Assembly: GCA_944320785.1 (NCBI GenBank)
Contig: CALUIR010000009.1
Coordinates: forward strand, 1 to 64,000
DNA: 64,000 bases
From: an uncultured Bacteroidaceae bacterium
GTDB lineage: Bacteria > Bacteroidota > Bacteroidia > Bacteroidales > Bacteroidaceae
Direction of reading: 5' to 3'
Numbering within the stretch: the stretch's first letter is position 1; every line of letters begins with the position of its first letter. Both the position numbers and the translations under genes were made by a program. Below, piece after piece: positions 16,076 through 25,506 of the stretch. Under the pieces are notes generated by a model that was not told the DNA's origin, did not search any database, and saw only the letters and a program-made list of their open reading frames with translations.

Positions 16076-17977
16076 TTACTTTTCCCGATAGGCTATCAGT
16101 CCGTCTTGGATTTCTATTTCTTCTTCTGATGACAGGAAGTTAAGTACGGTTTGTAGTTTCTTTGGCTCATAGGGCAGTTTCTCTTGGAAGGTTTCGGGAG
16201 GGATGGGGCCATCTTTCAGCATGCGCACAATATCTTCCCGTATTTGGTTGAACTCGCTTTGCTTCAACCCTGTTTCATGGCGTGAGAGGCACACGTCGCA
16301 TTGCCGGCAATCGTGGTTGTTATATTCACCGAAGTATTGCAAGAGCATGCGATTCCGGCAATATCCCGTGGAGCAGGTGTAGTGGAGCATGGCTTGGATG
16401 CGTGCGGTGTAACGTTTTTTGCGTTCTTCATAAACGGATGGGGGGATGTTCAGTCTTTGCAGGTCCACCCGCTCGCGGGTGTAAGTGATACGCGGGGTCT
16501 TTTTTTGCGGGATGTAATGGATGATTTTCCGTTGTGATAGGGAAAGGAGGATTTGATAGATTTGTTGCCGGTTCAGCCCGGTCTGCAGGGCTATGTTATT
16601 TTCATGGATATAGGCATAGTCTGTGAACACGCCAGTGTAGTTCCGCAGGATGTCCTGTATCACTTTATCCGTATTGTTGTCATTGTCGCGCAGTTTGTAC
16701 AGTTCGTCCCGGCGTAGGGTGAAAATGAGGCGGGAGGCATTCTCCTGTTCGTCCGTGTATTCGATGTATCCTGCTTGGCTGAGGATCTTCAAGGCACTGT
16801 CTGCCGGTACAGGGAGGTATTTGAATTTCCGGCAAAATTCTTCCAAGTTGAAGTCGTATGTGCATCCCTGCCCGTCGCCCATTGCCATCTGGTAATAGTA
16901 ATTGAGGTTTTCATACACATCCTTTATATAGCTTTTTTCCGGGAAAGTGTCAGCGATGCGTTTGGTGAGCGTGGTTTTGTCCGAGTTTGAGTACAGGATG
17001 ACTGAGTATGCTTTCAGGCCGTCCCGTCCGGCGCGTCCTGCTTCTTGAAAGTAGGCCTCAATGGAATCAGGCAAGTCCACGTGGATGACTAACCGCACGT
17101 CGGGCTTGTCGATTCCCATGCCGAAAGCATTTGTGGCCACAATGATGCGGTAAGTATTCTCTTGCCATTGCTGTTGCTTCAGGCTTCTTTCTTCATTGGA
17201 TAATCCGGCATGGTAGAATTGTGCCGTGATGCCTTTCTTTTGTAGCAATTCCGTTATTTCTTCCGTGCGTCTTCGGCTGCGGGCATAGATGATAGCTGAG
17301 CCGGATGTCTTTGTGAGGATGTGCAACAGTTCCCTGGTCTTATTTTCCGTTTTGCGGACAATGTACGCAAGGTTTTTCCGTTCGAAGCTCATTCGGAACA
17401 CATTTTCTTTGCGGAAATGCAGTTTGGCTTGGATGTCTTTCACGACTTCCGGGGTAGCAGTCGCGGTCAGTGCCAAGACGGGGATGCCAGGAAGCAGTTC
17501 CCTTATCTCTGCAATCTTCAGGTAGGAAGGGCGGAAGTCATATCCCCATTGTGAGATGCAATGCGACTCGTCCACGGCAATCATGTTGATGTTCATTTTG
17601 CGAAGCCGGTTGCGGAATGCATCTGTGCTTAAGCGTTCAGGGGAGATGTATAGGAATTTGTAATCTCCAAAAAGGCAATTCTCCAATTGTATGAGGGTTT
17701 CCTCATGCGTCATGCCCGAGTGGATGGCCAATGCCTTGATGTTCCTTTTCTTCAGGTTCTGCACTTGGTCTTTCATCAGGGCAATGAGCGGTGTGATGAC
17801 GATGCACATTCCCGGTTTTGCCAATGCCGGCACTTGGAATGTGATGGATTTCCCTCCTCCTGTTGGCATCAGTCCTAATGTGTCTTTCCCGGCTCCGATG
17901 CTTTCGATGATGTCTTGCTGGATATCCCGGAAAGATGTGTATCCCCAATATTGTTTGAGTATTTCGAGGTAGGTCAA
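16076..17977 (-). CDS. recQ: RecQ-family ATP-dependent DNA helicase
   Basis: This 3'-5' DNA helicase acts in recombination repair. From the proposed start the order is a helicase core with Walker A PTGGGKS (residues 38-44), DESHC box, TATATPEV, motif VI EAGRAGRDG, then the RecQ-Ct zinc-binding cysteines (CSTGYCRNRM, CRQCDVC) and a winged helix. A C-terminal HRDC domain is not evident. The frame is open further upstream with non-RecQ sequence. I place the start at TTG 17977, which overlaps the recJ stop as TTGA and gives 633 residues, suggesting translational coupling. Confidence 0.88.
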   Translation of the reverse strand: MTYLEILKQYWGYTSFRDIQQDIIESIGAGKDTLGLMPTGGGKSITFQVPALAKPGMCIVITPLIALMKDQVQNLKKRNIKALAIHSGMTHEETLIQLENCLFGDYKFLYISPERLSTDAFRNRLRKMNINMIAVDESHCISQWGYDFRPSYLKIAEIRELLPGIPVLALTATATPEVVKDIQAKLHFRKENVFRMSFERKNLAYIVRKTENKTRELLHILTKTSGSAIIYARSRRRTEEITELLQKKGITAQFYHAGLSNEERSLKQQQWQENTYRIIVATNAFGMGIDKPDVRLVIHVDLPDSIEAYFQEAGRAGRDGLKAYSVILYSNSDKTTLTKRIADTFPEKSYIKDVYENLNYYYQMAMGDGQGCTYDFNLEEFCRKFKYLPVPADSALKILSQAGYIEYTDEQENASRLIFTLRRDELYKLRDNDNNTDKVIQDILRNYTGVFTDYAYIHENNIALQTGLNRQQIYQILLSLSQRKIIHYIPQKKTPRITYTRERVDLQRLNIPPSVYEERKKRYTARIQAMLHYTCSTGYCRNRMLLQYFGEYNNHDCRQCDVCLSRHETGLKQSEFNQIREDIVRMLKDGPIPPETFQEKLPYEPKKLQTVLNFLSSEEEIEIQDGLIAYREK

Positions 17978-19704
17978 AGCACTGTTCTTTCTGTGGGTTT
18001 GATGTCTTCTATTTGCAACTGGATATCTCCACGCTTGTGGGTGTTTTCTTCGATGGTATAACAAATGTCAAAGGAACGTTTGGTCTTGATGTACCGTGCT
18101 TGCGAGCTTTGTCCGAAAGCGATTCCGTTCATGATATTGTTGGATTTGTCATCCACTAATTCCAGTTTGATGTGTTCCTGTTCACGTCCCACTACTTTGC
18201 TGGTTCCATAATCATAGACACGGGGGGTATAAAACACAGGTTTATGGTTTTCTGGCCCGAATGGGTTGAATTTCTTCAAATCCGTGAAGAAACGGTGCGT
18301 GATGTCTTTGAAATTGATTTCCGCATCAATATTGATGACCGCGCTGGTCTGTTCGGGCAGGATGTGTTGGGATACAAAGTATTCGAAGCGGCGGGCAAAC
18401 TCTTTAACGTTCTCAATTTTCATCGAAAGGCCGGCAGCATATGTGTGTCCGCCGAAGCTTTCTAACAAATCACGGCAATTTTCGATGGCTTTGTACACAT
18501 CAAAGCCGGAGACAGAACGCGCCGATCCGGTTGCCAAGTCATTGGTACGTGTGAGTACTACGGTGGGGCGGTAATAAATTTCCGTGAGTCGCGAGGCTAC
18601 GATGCCCACTACGCCTTTATGCCAATCTTCATTGTATAGGACGATGGAACGCCGGTTAGCCAATCCTTCGAGATGGTCCACAATGCGGTTGGCTTCTTCC
18701 GTCATGCTTTTGTCCAAGTCTTTCCTTGTTTCGTTGAATTGGTTGATTTGGCCGCCTTTCTCCATAGCGGCGGCAAAATCTTTTTCAGTCAGTAGGTCAA
18801 CTGCTTTTTTCCCGTTTTGTATGCGCCCGGACGCGTTGATCCGGGGACCTATTTTGAAGATGATGTCATTGATGGTGATTTCTTTCCCGTTGAGCCCGCA
18901 GATGTCGATGATGGCTTTCAGGCCGATGCTTGGGTTGGAGTTCAGTTGCTTTAGCCCATGGAAGGCGAGAATGCGGTTTTCGCCCATGATGGGTACGATG
19001 TCTGAGGCGATGCTGACGGCGGTGAGGTCAAGCAATGGCATGAGATGGTGGAAATCAATGCCATTGTTTTGCACAAATGCCTGCATGAATTTGAAGCCTA
19101 CGCCGCATCCGGACAGATGTGGATAAGGATAGGTGGAGTCAGCCCGTTTAGGGTTCAGGTTGGCCACAGCTGGTGGCAGCACGTCATCAGGGACATGGTG
19201 GTCGCAAATGATAAAGTCGATGCCTTTTTCTTTGGCATACGCCACTTCCTCCACGGCCTTTATGCCGCAGTCCAACACAATCACTAATTTCACGCCTGTT
19301 TGTTCGGCATAGTCGATGCCTTTCCGTGAAATGCCGTATCCCTCGTTGTAACGGTCGGGGATATAGTAGTCGATATTGGAGTAGAACTGCTGCAGGAACC
19401 GGTATATCAGTGCCACAGCAGTCGTTCCATCTACATCATAATCGCCATAGATGAGGATGCGTTCCTTTCTGCCCATGGCCTTGTTCAGGCGGTTGACAGC
19501 AATGTCCATGTCGTTCATCAGGAACGGGTCATGCAGGTCGCTGAGTTGCGGGCGGAAATATTTGTGTGCTTTTGTCGGCGTGTCGATGCCTCTCTTTATC
19601 AGCAAGTAGCACAATATAGGGTGAATTCCTATGTCCTTCGACAAAATTCTGCTCTCTTCTATTTCTTCATGTGTAGGAGGTTGGTAAATCCATTTTTGGT
19701 TCAT
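17974..19704 (-). CDS. recJ: Single-stranded-DNA-specific exonuclease RecJ
   Basis: RecJ is a 5'-3' ssDNA exonuclease of the DHH superfamily used in recombination and mismatch repair. Visible motifs are ILIYGDYDVDGTTA (residues 83-96), VLDCG, ICDHHVPDD (DHH at 168-170), the DHHA1 segment with SGFDVYKAIENCRDLLESFG split by FGGHTYAAGLSM, and a C-terminal OB-like region. The 576-residue length is normal. It is followed with a 4-bp TTGA overlap by recQ. RecJ and RecQ cooperate in gap processing in other bacteria, so the pair makes functional sense. Confidence 0.95.
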   Translation of the reverse strand: MNQKWIYQPPTHEEIEESRILSKDIGIHPILCYLLIKRGIDTPTKAHKYFRPQLSDLHDPFLMNDMDIAVNRLNKAMGRKERILIYGDYDVDGTTAVALIYRFLQQFYSNIDYYIPDRYNEGYGISRKGIDYAEQTGVKLVIVLDCGIKAVEEVAYAKEKGIDFIICDHHVPDDVLPPAVANLNPKRADSTYPYPHLSGCGVGFKFMQAFVQNNGIDFHHLMPLLDLTAVSIASDIVPIMGENRILAFHGLKQLNSNPSIGLKAIIDICGLNGKEITINDIIFKIGPRINASGRIQNGKKAVDLLTEKDFAAAMEKGGQINQFNETRKDLDKSMTEEANRIVDHLEGLANRRSIVLYNEDWHKGVVGIVASRLTEIYYRPTVVLTRTNDLATGSARSVSGFDVYKAIENCRDLLESFGGHTYAAGLSMKIENVKEFARRFEYFVSQHILPEQTSAVINIDAEINFKDITHRFFTDLKKFNPFGPENHKPVFYTPRVYDYGTSKVVGREQEHIKLELVDDKSNNIMNGIAFGQSSQARYIKTKRSFDICYTIEENTHKRGDIQLQIEDIKPTERTVL

Positions 19705-19910
19705 TATATATTATATTGTTTTTTCTTTTATCGAAATTGGGGGAGGATGCATTCCTTCTGCCGGGGCATTCTCCGTTTAAAGCACGTTTCAACGCTTTCA
19801 AACGGTAAAGTTACAAAAAAGAGAGTGGATGCCCCATCCTTTCTATGATTATTTTGCAAATAATAGTATTAAAGAAGAAATAGAAAAAGCCAAGAGGGCA
19901 TAGGGGCATG

Positions 19911-19947
19911 AAAAAAGCCCGTAGTTCCATGTTGGGAACCACGGGCT
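19911..19947 (-). terminator. Terminator of the ppiD-like gene
   Basis: On the minus strand AGCCCGTGGTTCC pairs with GGAACTACGGGCT (one mismatch, loop CAACAT), followed by TTTTT. It lies 19 bp after the stop at 19966 and closes the envelope operon that runs from 26.8 kb. Confidence 0.88.
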
Positions 19948-19965
19948 TGGGATACGCCGATGTGA

Positions 19966-22110
19966 TTAGAAGAACAGATAGCGTGAATCCACCACGTTGG
20001 CCTTTTGATAAAGGTCGTTGATAAAACGGCTGATGGTGCGCATCGTGTTGTTCTTGATTCTTGTTTCTTCCGTTTCTTCGTTGAAAGTCTCGTTCAATTT
20101 CCCCTTGTTGTAAACTTGCAGCATGTACACGCCAGAGTTTCCTTTGATTGGGGCTGTCAGTTGGCTGCCTTCGGTGACGGATGCGTAAGCGCCCAGCAGA
20201 GGTTCGCTGCCACGGGTTTTGGAAACGAAAGTGGGGGCTGAGAAAGTAACGTGTTTCACTGAGTCGGTCACCACGTTGTCTATGGTGTTGCATTGGTCGA
20301 AGGTTGTGACGTTTTTGGCATTGATGCCTGCCATAATTATTTCAGCCTTTTTGTCTTTGATGGCTTCGATTCTCAGCAAGCTTTCCACAGCCTCCAATGT
20401 GCGGTAGCCTTTTTTGTTGATGCCTTCCAAGGCGACAACCAGCAAGCGGTCGTTTTCTTCTCCGCAATCGTACAAAGGCGAAACTTCGCCCGGCTTGGCG
20501 GCAAATACCCATCTCAAGGCTTCGCCTGTATTGCGGACACCTCCAATGCCATGTTCTGAACTATAGAAGTCTCTCCTTTCCAAAAGCCGGTAACCATTTT
20601 CTTCTGCATTGGCTTCCAGTTCTTCTAGGGTCTGGTTGGCAGCGACGAATTGGCTGAATTTGTTATAAGCCTGGTTGTAGGTCTCTTTGCTGAATTCCAC
20701 CGGACGCTTGATGACGGCCACTTTGTATTTTCCCTCCATGGCTTTTCTGTCAAGCACTTGGATGATGACATTGCTTTGGCCTAATGGCAAGTTCGCTGTT
20801 TCTTTGATGCCTAAGTTGCAGATGGTGTTGATGTATTTCGTGTTGTCTGCATCCAATGCGGCATTTTCGTATTGCGCGGAAGTGAGCCAGTTGGCTTCTC
20901 CATTGGCGTTGTTGTATTGCTTGGCCAATGCTGCGAAGTCAGCGCCTCCCTTGATGGCATCGTAAATGCTGTCTGCCAAGGTTCTCGTCTTTTCAATATT
21001 GTCCGTGTAAACTTGGATTTGGCGGAATTGCACAGAGTCGGGCAGTGTCTTTTCGGCCAATATCTTGAATGCGTTGTAGGAGTCATCGCTTTGGTTGTAA
21101 TAAGGGCCGTAAACTTCGCCTAAGGAGACAGAGTCCATGCGGGATACCACATCGCTGGGATATGCATCTTTTGAATAGAACACATCCGCATAGGGGAATG
21201 CCGACCCTGTGGTGCGCACGAAGCTGACGTATTCCGTGGCATTTTCCAATTGGTTGGTATAGCCGGTTACTTCCTCTAATACGGCGTTTCTGTCTTCATC
21301 GCTGGGGGTTACTTGCACATCGATGTATTTGATGTTGCGGGTTTCCACGTTTTGCTTGAATTGTTCTTTCTTTTTGTTGTACAGTGTTTGCAGGTCTGAT
21401 TTTGCAATGGTTACTGTGGAGTCAGCGACAGATGAATAGGGGACAGCCGCTAAAAGCAGGTCGTATTGGTTGGTTCTTTCATCGAAAGATGCCTGTGCTT
21501 CAACCGGGTTGGAGATGATGGATTGCGCAAGCAGCGTCTGGTATTTTTCCATCAGGCGGTTCTGTCGCAGGTTCCTTTCAATGAAGTTCCAGTAGTGTTC
21601 CATCATTTGGTAATATTCTGCATACTGTGCCGGCATTTGCGTCATGTCCATCGTGGCGTAGTCGGCCAAGAATTTTTTCAATACGTCTTTGTCGAATGCG
21701 CCGGTTTGCGGGTTCCTGAAAGGTGTCTGTTGTAATATGGGGTTGGAACCTTCGTTGATGATGGCCTCAATTTCCTCATCGGGAACCGTCAAACCGATTT
21801 TTTCTGCTTCGGCATTGATCAGTTCGCTGTTGACGTAGGTTCTCCACACTTCGTCTTTCAGTTGCGAGAATTGTTCATCAGGGATGGCTGATGTACCAGA
21901 TGTGAACTTGACGATGTCGGCATATTCGTCCAGCATCTGTTGGTATTCTTGAGCCGAAAGGCTTTTCCCGTTGACCTCGCCAACGTCTTGGTTCCTTTGG
22001 TGAGGCTGAAAGACTTTCCACGCATCGCCTGCGATGAAAGCGAACAATGCGAGGCCGATAACAATGACCAACAAGGGTCCTTTGCTTCTGATTTTCTGTA
22101 ATGTTGCCAT
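19966..22110 (-). CDS. Periplasmic SurA/PpiD-type peptidyl-prolyl isomerase
   Basis: This 714-residue protein is a membrane-anchored periplasmic chaperone. It starts with a cytoplasmic tip and one transmembrane helix (residues 12-28, LLVIVIGLALFAFIAGDAW). A SurA_N-like chaperone domain follows (EVNGKSLSAQEYQQML, DEVWRTYVNSELINAEAEKIGL), then a parvulin-type rotamase region about 340-460 (QFRQIQVYTDNIEKTR, GGADFAALAKQYNN, NLPLGQSNVIIQVL) and a helical C terminus. PpiD-like proteins help newly secreted proteins leave SecYEG. It is the last gene of the gldE/lptC cluster and ends at a strong terminator. Confidence 0.88.
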   Translation of the reverse strand: MATLQKIRSKGPLLVIVIGLALFAFIAGDAWKVFQPHQRNQDVGEVNGKSLSAQEYQQMLDEYADIVKFTSGTSAIPDEQFSQLKDEVWRTYVNSELINAEAEKIGLTVPDEEIEAIINEGSNPILQQTPFRNPQTGAFDKDVLKKFLADYATMDMTQMPAQYAEYYQMMEHYWNFIERNLRQNRLMEKYQTLLAQSIISNPVEAQASFDERTNQYDLLLAAVPYSSVADSTVTIAKSDLQTLYNKKKEQFKQNVETRNIKYIDVQVTPSDEDRNAVLEEVTGYTNQLENATEYVSFVRTTGSAFPYADVFYSKDAYPSDVVSRMDSVSLGEVYGPYYNQSDDSYNAFKILAEKTLPDSVQFRQIQVYTDNIEKTRTLADSIYDAIKGGADFAALAKQYNNANGEANWLTSAQYENAALDADNTKYINTICNLGIKETANLPLGQSNVIIQVLDRKAMEGKYKVAVIKRPVEFSKETYNQAYNKFSQFVAANQTLEELEANAEENGYRLLERRDFYSSEHGIGGVRNTGEALRWVFAAKPGEVSPLYDCGEENDRLLVVALEGINKKGYRTLEAVESLLRIEAIKDKKAEIIMAGINAKNVTTFDQCNTIDNVVTDSVKHVTFSAPTFVSKTRGSEPLLGAYASVTEGSQLTAPIKGNSGVYMLQVYNKGKLNETFNEETEETRIKNNTMRTISRFINDLYQKANVVDSRYLFF

Positions 22111-22214
22111 TTAATTATGTAATTTTTAATTGTTTATTGTTTTACTCTTTTGCAAATTAGCGCACGAAGATACAAAAAATGCTGATATGCACCTATTTAT
22201 TGCTTAAAAAAATG

Positions 22215-23492
22215 TCATTCCATGACTTTGAGCTTCACCAATTCGATTTTTGTGGTCGTCATTTTGATGATTTTAAATTCGTATTGCCTGATTCTGATGA
22301 CTTCGTGCAGCTTTGGAATGTTCTGGTATTGGTTCAGTATCAAGCCTCCTATGGTTTGGTAATCATCAGATTCCGGCAATCCCAAGTTGAACATTTCGTT
22401 GATTTTCTCTATTTCCAGGCGTGCGGAAAGAAGATATTCGTGGGGAGCCGTCTGCTTGGCGGTGTAAGAAGTCGTGTCGTGTTCGTCTTCAATGTCCCCG
22501 AATATTTCTTCCACCAAATCTTCCAGGGACACCAAGCCGGATGTGCCTCCGAATTCATCCACCACGATGGCCAATGTTTTTTTCTTTTGCATGAACAGTT
22601 GCAGCAGCTTGTGTGCCGGCATGGTTTCTGGCACAATGGGGATTTGCTGTATCCGGTCGGTCCATTTTTCCGGTGCGCGGAACATTTCGGCCGAATGGAT
22701 GTAGCCCACGATATTGTCGATATTGTCTTTGCATACAATGATTTTGGATATTCCTGATTCTATGAACTTGGCTTTCAGTTCCTCGATGCTGGCTTGCTCC
22801 TTCACGGCCACGATTTCGGTCCTGGGAATCATGCAGTCTTTGATTTTCACATTTGAGAAGTCGAGCGCGTTTTGGAATATTCGCACATCTTCGTTGACGC
22901 CTTCTTCGTTGGCGTTTTCAATGCTGTTTTGGATGAGGTGGTCCAAGTCTATTTTCGTGAATGCCTTTTCGGTGGCTTCTTTGTCGATTTTCACGCGGAA
23001 TAATTTCAGGATGAGCCGTGACAAGGCAGACATGGATTTGGAAACCGGGCGGAGTATCTTATAAAAGAAATAGAGCGGCAAGGCGGATGCTTTCAGCGAC
23101 AAGTTGGGGTTTGCCTTGCAAATGATTTGGGGGATGAGCCTTCCGGCAACTAATATGACGAAGGCGGCAATGGCGGTTTGCACGATGGCGAGCAACCATG
23201 CCGGACGGATGGCTTGGGACACAGGGGCTTGCTGGAGGTATTGTGTTATCAGGATGCAATGGGCGATCAAGGCTATGCTGTAGCCGGTTATCATGACGGA
23301 GATGAATGTGTTGGGGGCTTTTAAGAAAGTGTCGAGGATGCGCGTAGGCAGGCTGCCTTCTTTTTTGTTCATCTCGAACCGCAGTTGGTCGAAAGAGATG
23401 AAAGCAGCTTCCATTCCGGAGAAGAAGGCGGCAAAGAGAATGGTGATGGCAATATATATTATAATGAGCGGGTCCATGATGTGTGGGGTCAT
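22215..23492 (-). CDS. CNNM/CBS/CorC_HlyC membrane protein, GldE-like
   Basis: The 425-residue protein has an N-terminal CNNM domain with about four hydrophobic segments (LIIIYIAITILFAAFFSGMEAAFI split by a Ser-Gly-Met-Glu motif, ISVMITGYSIALIAHCILI, LLAIVQTAIAAFVILVAG). Two CBS modules (MIPRTEIVAV onward, about 220-340) and a CorC_HlyC domain with GGTSGLVSLEDLVEEIFGDI follow. Such proteins are linked to Mg/Co export; in Bacteroidota this subgroup is usually named GldE, after gliding/type IX secretion genes. Its start overlaps the lptC stop by 4 bp. Which role applies here cannot be read. Confidence 0.82.
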   Translation of the reverse strand: MTPHIMDPLIIIYIAITILFAAFFSGMEAAFISFDQLRFEMNKKEGSLPTRILDTFLKAPNTFISVMITGYSIALIAHCILITQYLQQAPVSQAIRPAWLLAIVQTAIAAFVILVAGRLIPQIICKANPNLSLKASALPLYFFYKILRPVSKSMSALSRLILKLFRVKIDKEATEKAFTKIDLDHLIQNSIENANEEGVNEDVRIFQNALDFSNVKIKDCMIPRTEIVAVKEQASIEELKAKFIESGISKIIVCKDNIDNIVGYIHSAEMFRAPEKWTDRIQQIPIVPETMPAHKLLQLFMQKKKTLAIVVDEFGGTSGLVSLEDLVEEIFGDIEDEHDTTSYTAKQTAPHEYLLSARLEIEKINEMFNLGLPESDDYQTIGGLILNQYQNIPKLHEVIRIRQYEFKIIKMTTTKIELVKLKVME

Positions 23493-24112
23493 TTTGAGGT
23501 TCCGATAGTGTCGGCGGCAAGGGTGTCCTGCGGCGTTTCATCAATTGGGAAAATGCCTCCGCTGTTGCGGATGACGTATTGTGTCAGTTGTTGGTTGGAT
23601 TCAAAGCCATAGCCGGTGATGATGTTTTCCGTTTGTTCTATCCGTATGTATTTGTCTGAATATACTTTTTGCGTGGATTGGTTCCAGAACAGTTGCTGTG
23701 TGTCGAATTTTTCGCCTTTCCGGTTTTGGATAAAGACGTTGCTTCTCAGTTCCCACAGTTTTTCTTTTTCATAATAATAGGCGGTGTCGGCTTTTATGCT
23801 GGCCTCTATTTGCATCAGGGAGTCGAATTGTTCCAGATAGACCCCCTTTTCAAACGCCCAGTATGGAGGTTTCTTCCGGTCGAATATGTCCCATTCCTCT
23901 GCGATGAGGCGGTATTTGATGATGCCTGAGTCGGAGATCAGCGTGTTTACGCCCAATGTCTTCATGCCGGGCAGGGAATCACGTTCGAGGATGGCTTCGC
24001 CCAACTCCTTGTCTTTGCCGGTGCATGACGTGTGGGATAAAAACAGCATAACAATTGCCAATGCGGCAATTGTTATGCTTATGGATGCATGTTTCACGCG
24101 ATGTTCAGGCAT
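23489..24112 (-). CDS. lptC: LPS export protein LptC
   Basis: LptC passes lipopolysaccharide from the LptBFG transporter to periplasmic LptA. The 207-residue protein has an N-terminal hydrophobic anchor with a lipobox-like cysteine (AIVMLFLSHTSC). It continues with a beta-jellyroll: KYRLIAEEWDIFDRKKPPYWAFEKGVYLEQ, LWELRSNVFIQNRKGEKFDTQQLFWN, ITGYGFESNQ (quoted here as separate strands). It is shorter on identity than proteobacterial LptC but typical for Bacteroidota. The 4-bp overlap with the GldE-like gene indicates an operon. Six more codons separate its start from the TPR gene stop. Confidence 0.85.
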   Translation of the reverse strand: MPEHRVKHASISITIAALAIVMLFLSHTSCTGKDKELGEAILERDSLPGMKTLGVNTLISDSGIIKYRLIAEEWDIFDRKKPPYWAFEKGVYLEQFDSLMQIEASIKADTAYYYEKEKLWELRSNVFIQNRKGEKFDTQQLFWNQSTQKVYSDKYIRIEQTENIITGYGFESNQQLTQYVIRNSGGIFPIDETPQDTLAADTIGTSK

Positions 24113-24121
24113 ACATGCGGT

Positions 24122-25477
24122 TTATCGGATGATGGTGGATTCCCCGATCCAACCGCCGATGGTGACTGAATCCCCCTTCTTGAGGTTGAGGAAGAAAAGG
24201 TCTTCTGTCTTGGGCAAGTGCGCGGAATAGGAATTGATGAGGTTTTGTGCTTCCTCTGCGCAGCTGGGATCCACGTTCTTTGCGCGTTGCAGCTTGTCGA
24301 TGGCCAAGAAGTAGGTGCATCTGTTCAGTGCCGGTTCTTCGCTCCAGTTGGGGCTTGCCGCATACATTTGCGCAATCAGGATGTAAGGTGCGCCTTTTGT
24401 CGGATCCAGCGCGATGGATTGTTGTGCGTATTGCCTTGCTTTCGAATAGCTTTTCACCGATGTCAGCATGGCGGCGGCGTTGTAGGCATATTCGCCTCTT
24501 TTCACGCTGTCTTTCTCCAAGCTGATTGCTTCATCCATGAATTTGATGACATCATCCGTGTTTTCTTTCTTGAATGCATTGTAAGCGCATCCCACGGCTG
24601 TTTCTGCCGACGGGCTGAGTTGGTGTGCATACAGTGCTGCGGTGGCGTATGCTTCTTGGTCCTGGCAGTTGAGCATCTTCATCACTTTGATGACGTTGTT
24701 CAGGTATTCCAAGTTGCTCTTGTTTTCTTCCACTTTCGAGCCATATACGGATTGCAGCATGTCGCAATCGGCGGCGCCGCTGTTCACCAAGTAAGCGTCC
24801 AAGTTTTCTTTTACCACTTCGTAGCGTTTCTTGTCTTTGGCGTTAGCGGCTTTCTCTACGGCTTCATCCGTGTATTGGCTGGCAAACAGGTAGTCTTGGA
24901 TGAACTGTTCGCGGTAGGCTTCGTCTTTTTTGAGTTTCTGCGCGGCCACATCCATGAATTCCTGCATCACGTAGTATTCAGAGTTGTACGTGTCCAGTTC
25001 GATGGCCTCTTTGAAAAGCGCGTAGGCTTGGTTGAGGTCTTTGCCGCCCATGGTGTAGTAGTCGTGGGCTTTCAGTCCTACGATGGAGCCTTTTGTGCTG
25101 GGCTTTTTCACCAATTTGTTCAGTTGGTCCAAGTATTGGAGGCGTTGGTCGTGAACTTTCATCAGTTCATCGAAATAAGCCTGTTTCTTTGTGGCGTCCT
25201 TTTCGTTTTCGATGAGCCAGCGCAGGATTTTCGCGCCGTTCGTGTAGGTTCCTACTTGTGCAATGGGAGCTTCTGTGAATACGGCTTTCCAAGGCTCGTA
25301 AGCGTCTTTGAAGTTGTCTGTTTTCACATACTCTGTGTAGATGCTGATGTTTCTCAGGCATCTGATGCTGTCTTCGCCATGGCCGAATCGGGAGCCATCT
25401 TCAACGCCTTTCTGCGCGAAGGATGTCGTCATTCCTGCGCAGACGATGGCAAGTGCTAAAAAAACTTTCTTTTTCAT
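24122..25477 (-). CDS. Periplasmic tetratricopeptide repeat protein
   Basis: This 451-residue protein has a signal peptide (MKKKVFLALAIVCAGMTTSF, cleaved near AQK) and TPR-like helices throughout. The clearest are AYALFKEAIELDTYNSEYY, YAYNAAAMLTSVKSYSKARQ and APYILIAQMYAASPNW. It ends with a conserved tail containing FFLNLKKGDSVTIGGWIGES. The start at 25477 is preferred over one 15 codons earlier because it begins the signal peptide. It sits between lptC and an outer membrane barrel gene, a common order in Bacteroidales, suggesting an envelope assembly role; the exact function is unknown. Confidence 0.8.
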   Translation of the reverse strand: MKKKVFLALAIVCAGMTTSFAQKGVEDGSRFGHGEDSIRCLRNISIYTEYVKTDNFKDAYEPWKAVFTEAPIAQVGTYTNGAKILRWLIENEKDATKKQAYFDELMKVHDQRLQYLDQLNKLVKKPSTKGSIVGLKAHDYYTMGGKDLNQAYALFKEAIELDTYNSEYYVMQEFMDVAAQKLKKDEAYREQFIQDYLFASQYTDEAVEKAANAKDKKRYEVVKENLDAYLVNSGAADCDMLQSVYGSKVEENKSNLEYLNNVIKVMKMLNCQDQEAYATAALYAHQLSPSAETAVGCAYNAFKKENTDDVIKFMDEAISLEKDSVKRGEYAYNAAAMLTSVKSYSKARQYAQQSIALDPTKGAPYILIAQMYAASPNWSEEPALNRCTYFLAIDKLQRAKNVDPSCAEEAQNLINSYSAHLPKTEDLFFLNLKKGDSVTIGGWIGESTIIR

Positions 25478-25506
25478 TGTATAAATATTTAATTCATGTT
25501 GTCCGT

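Noticed and set aside
24218-25459. Long plus-strand frame (413 codons) opposite the periplasmic TPR gene
   Set aside because: The minus-strand frame has a signal peptide and TPR pattern; the opposite frame is low-complexity Val/Phe/His-rich, as expected from complementing that codon use.
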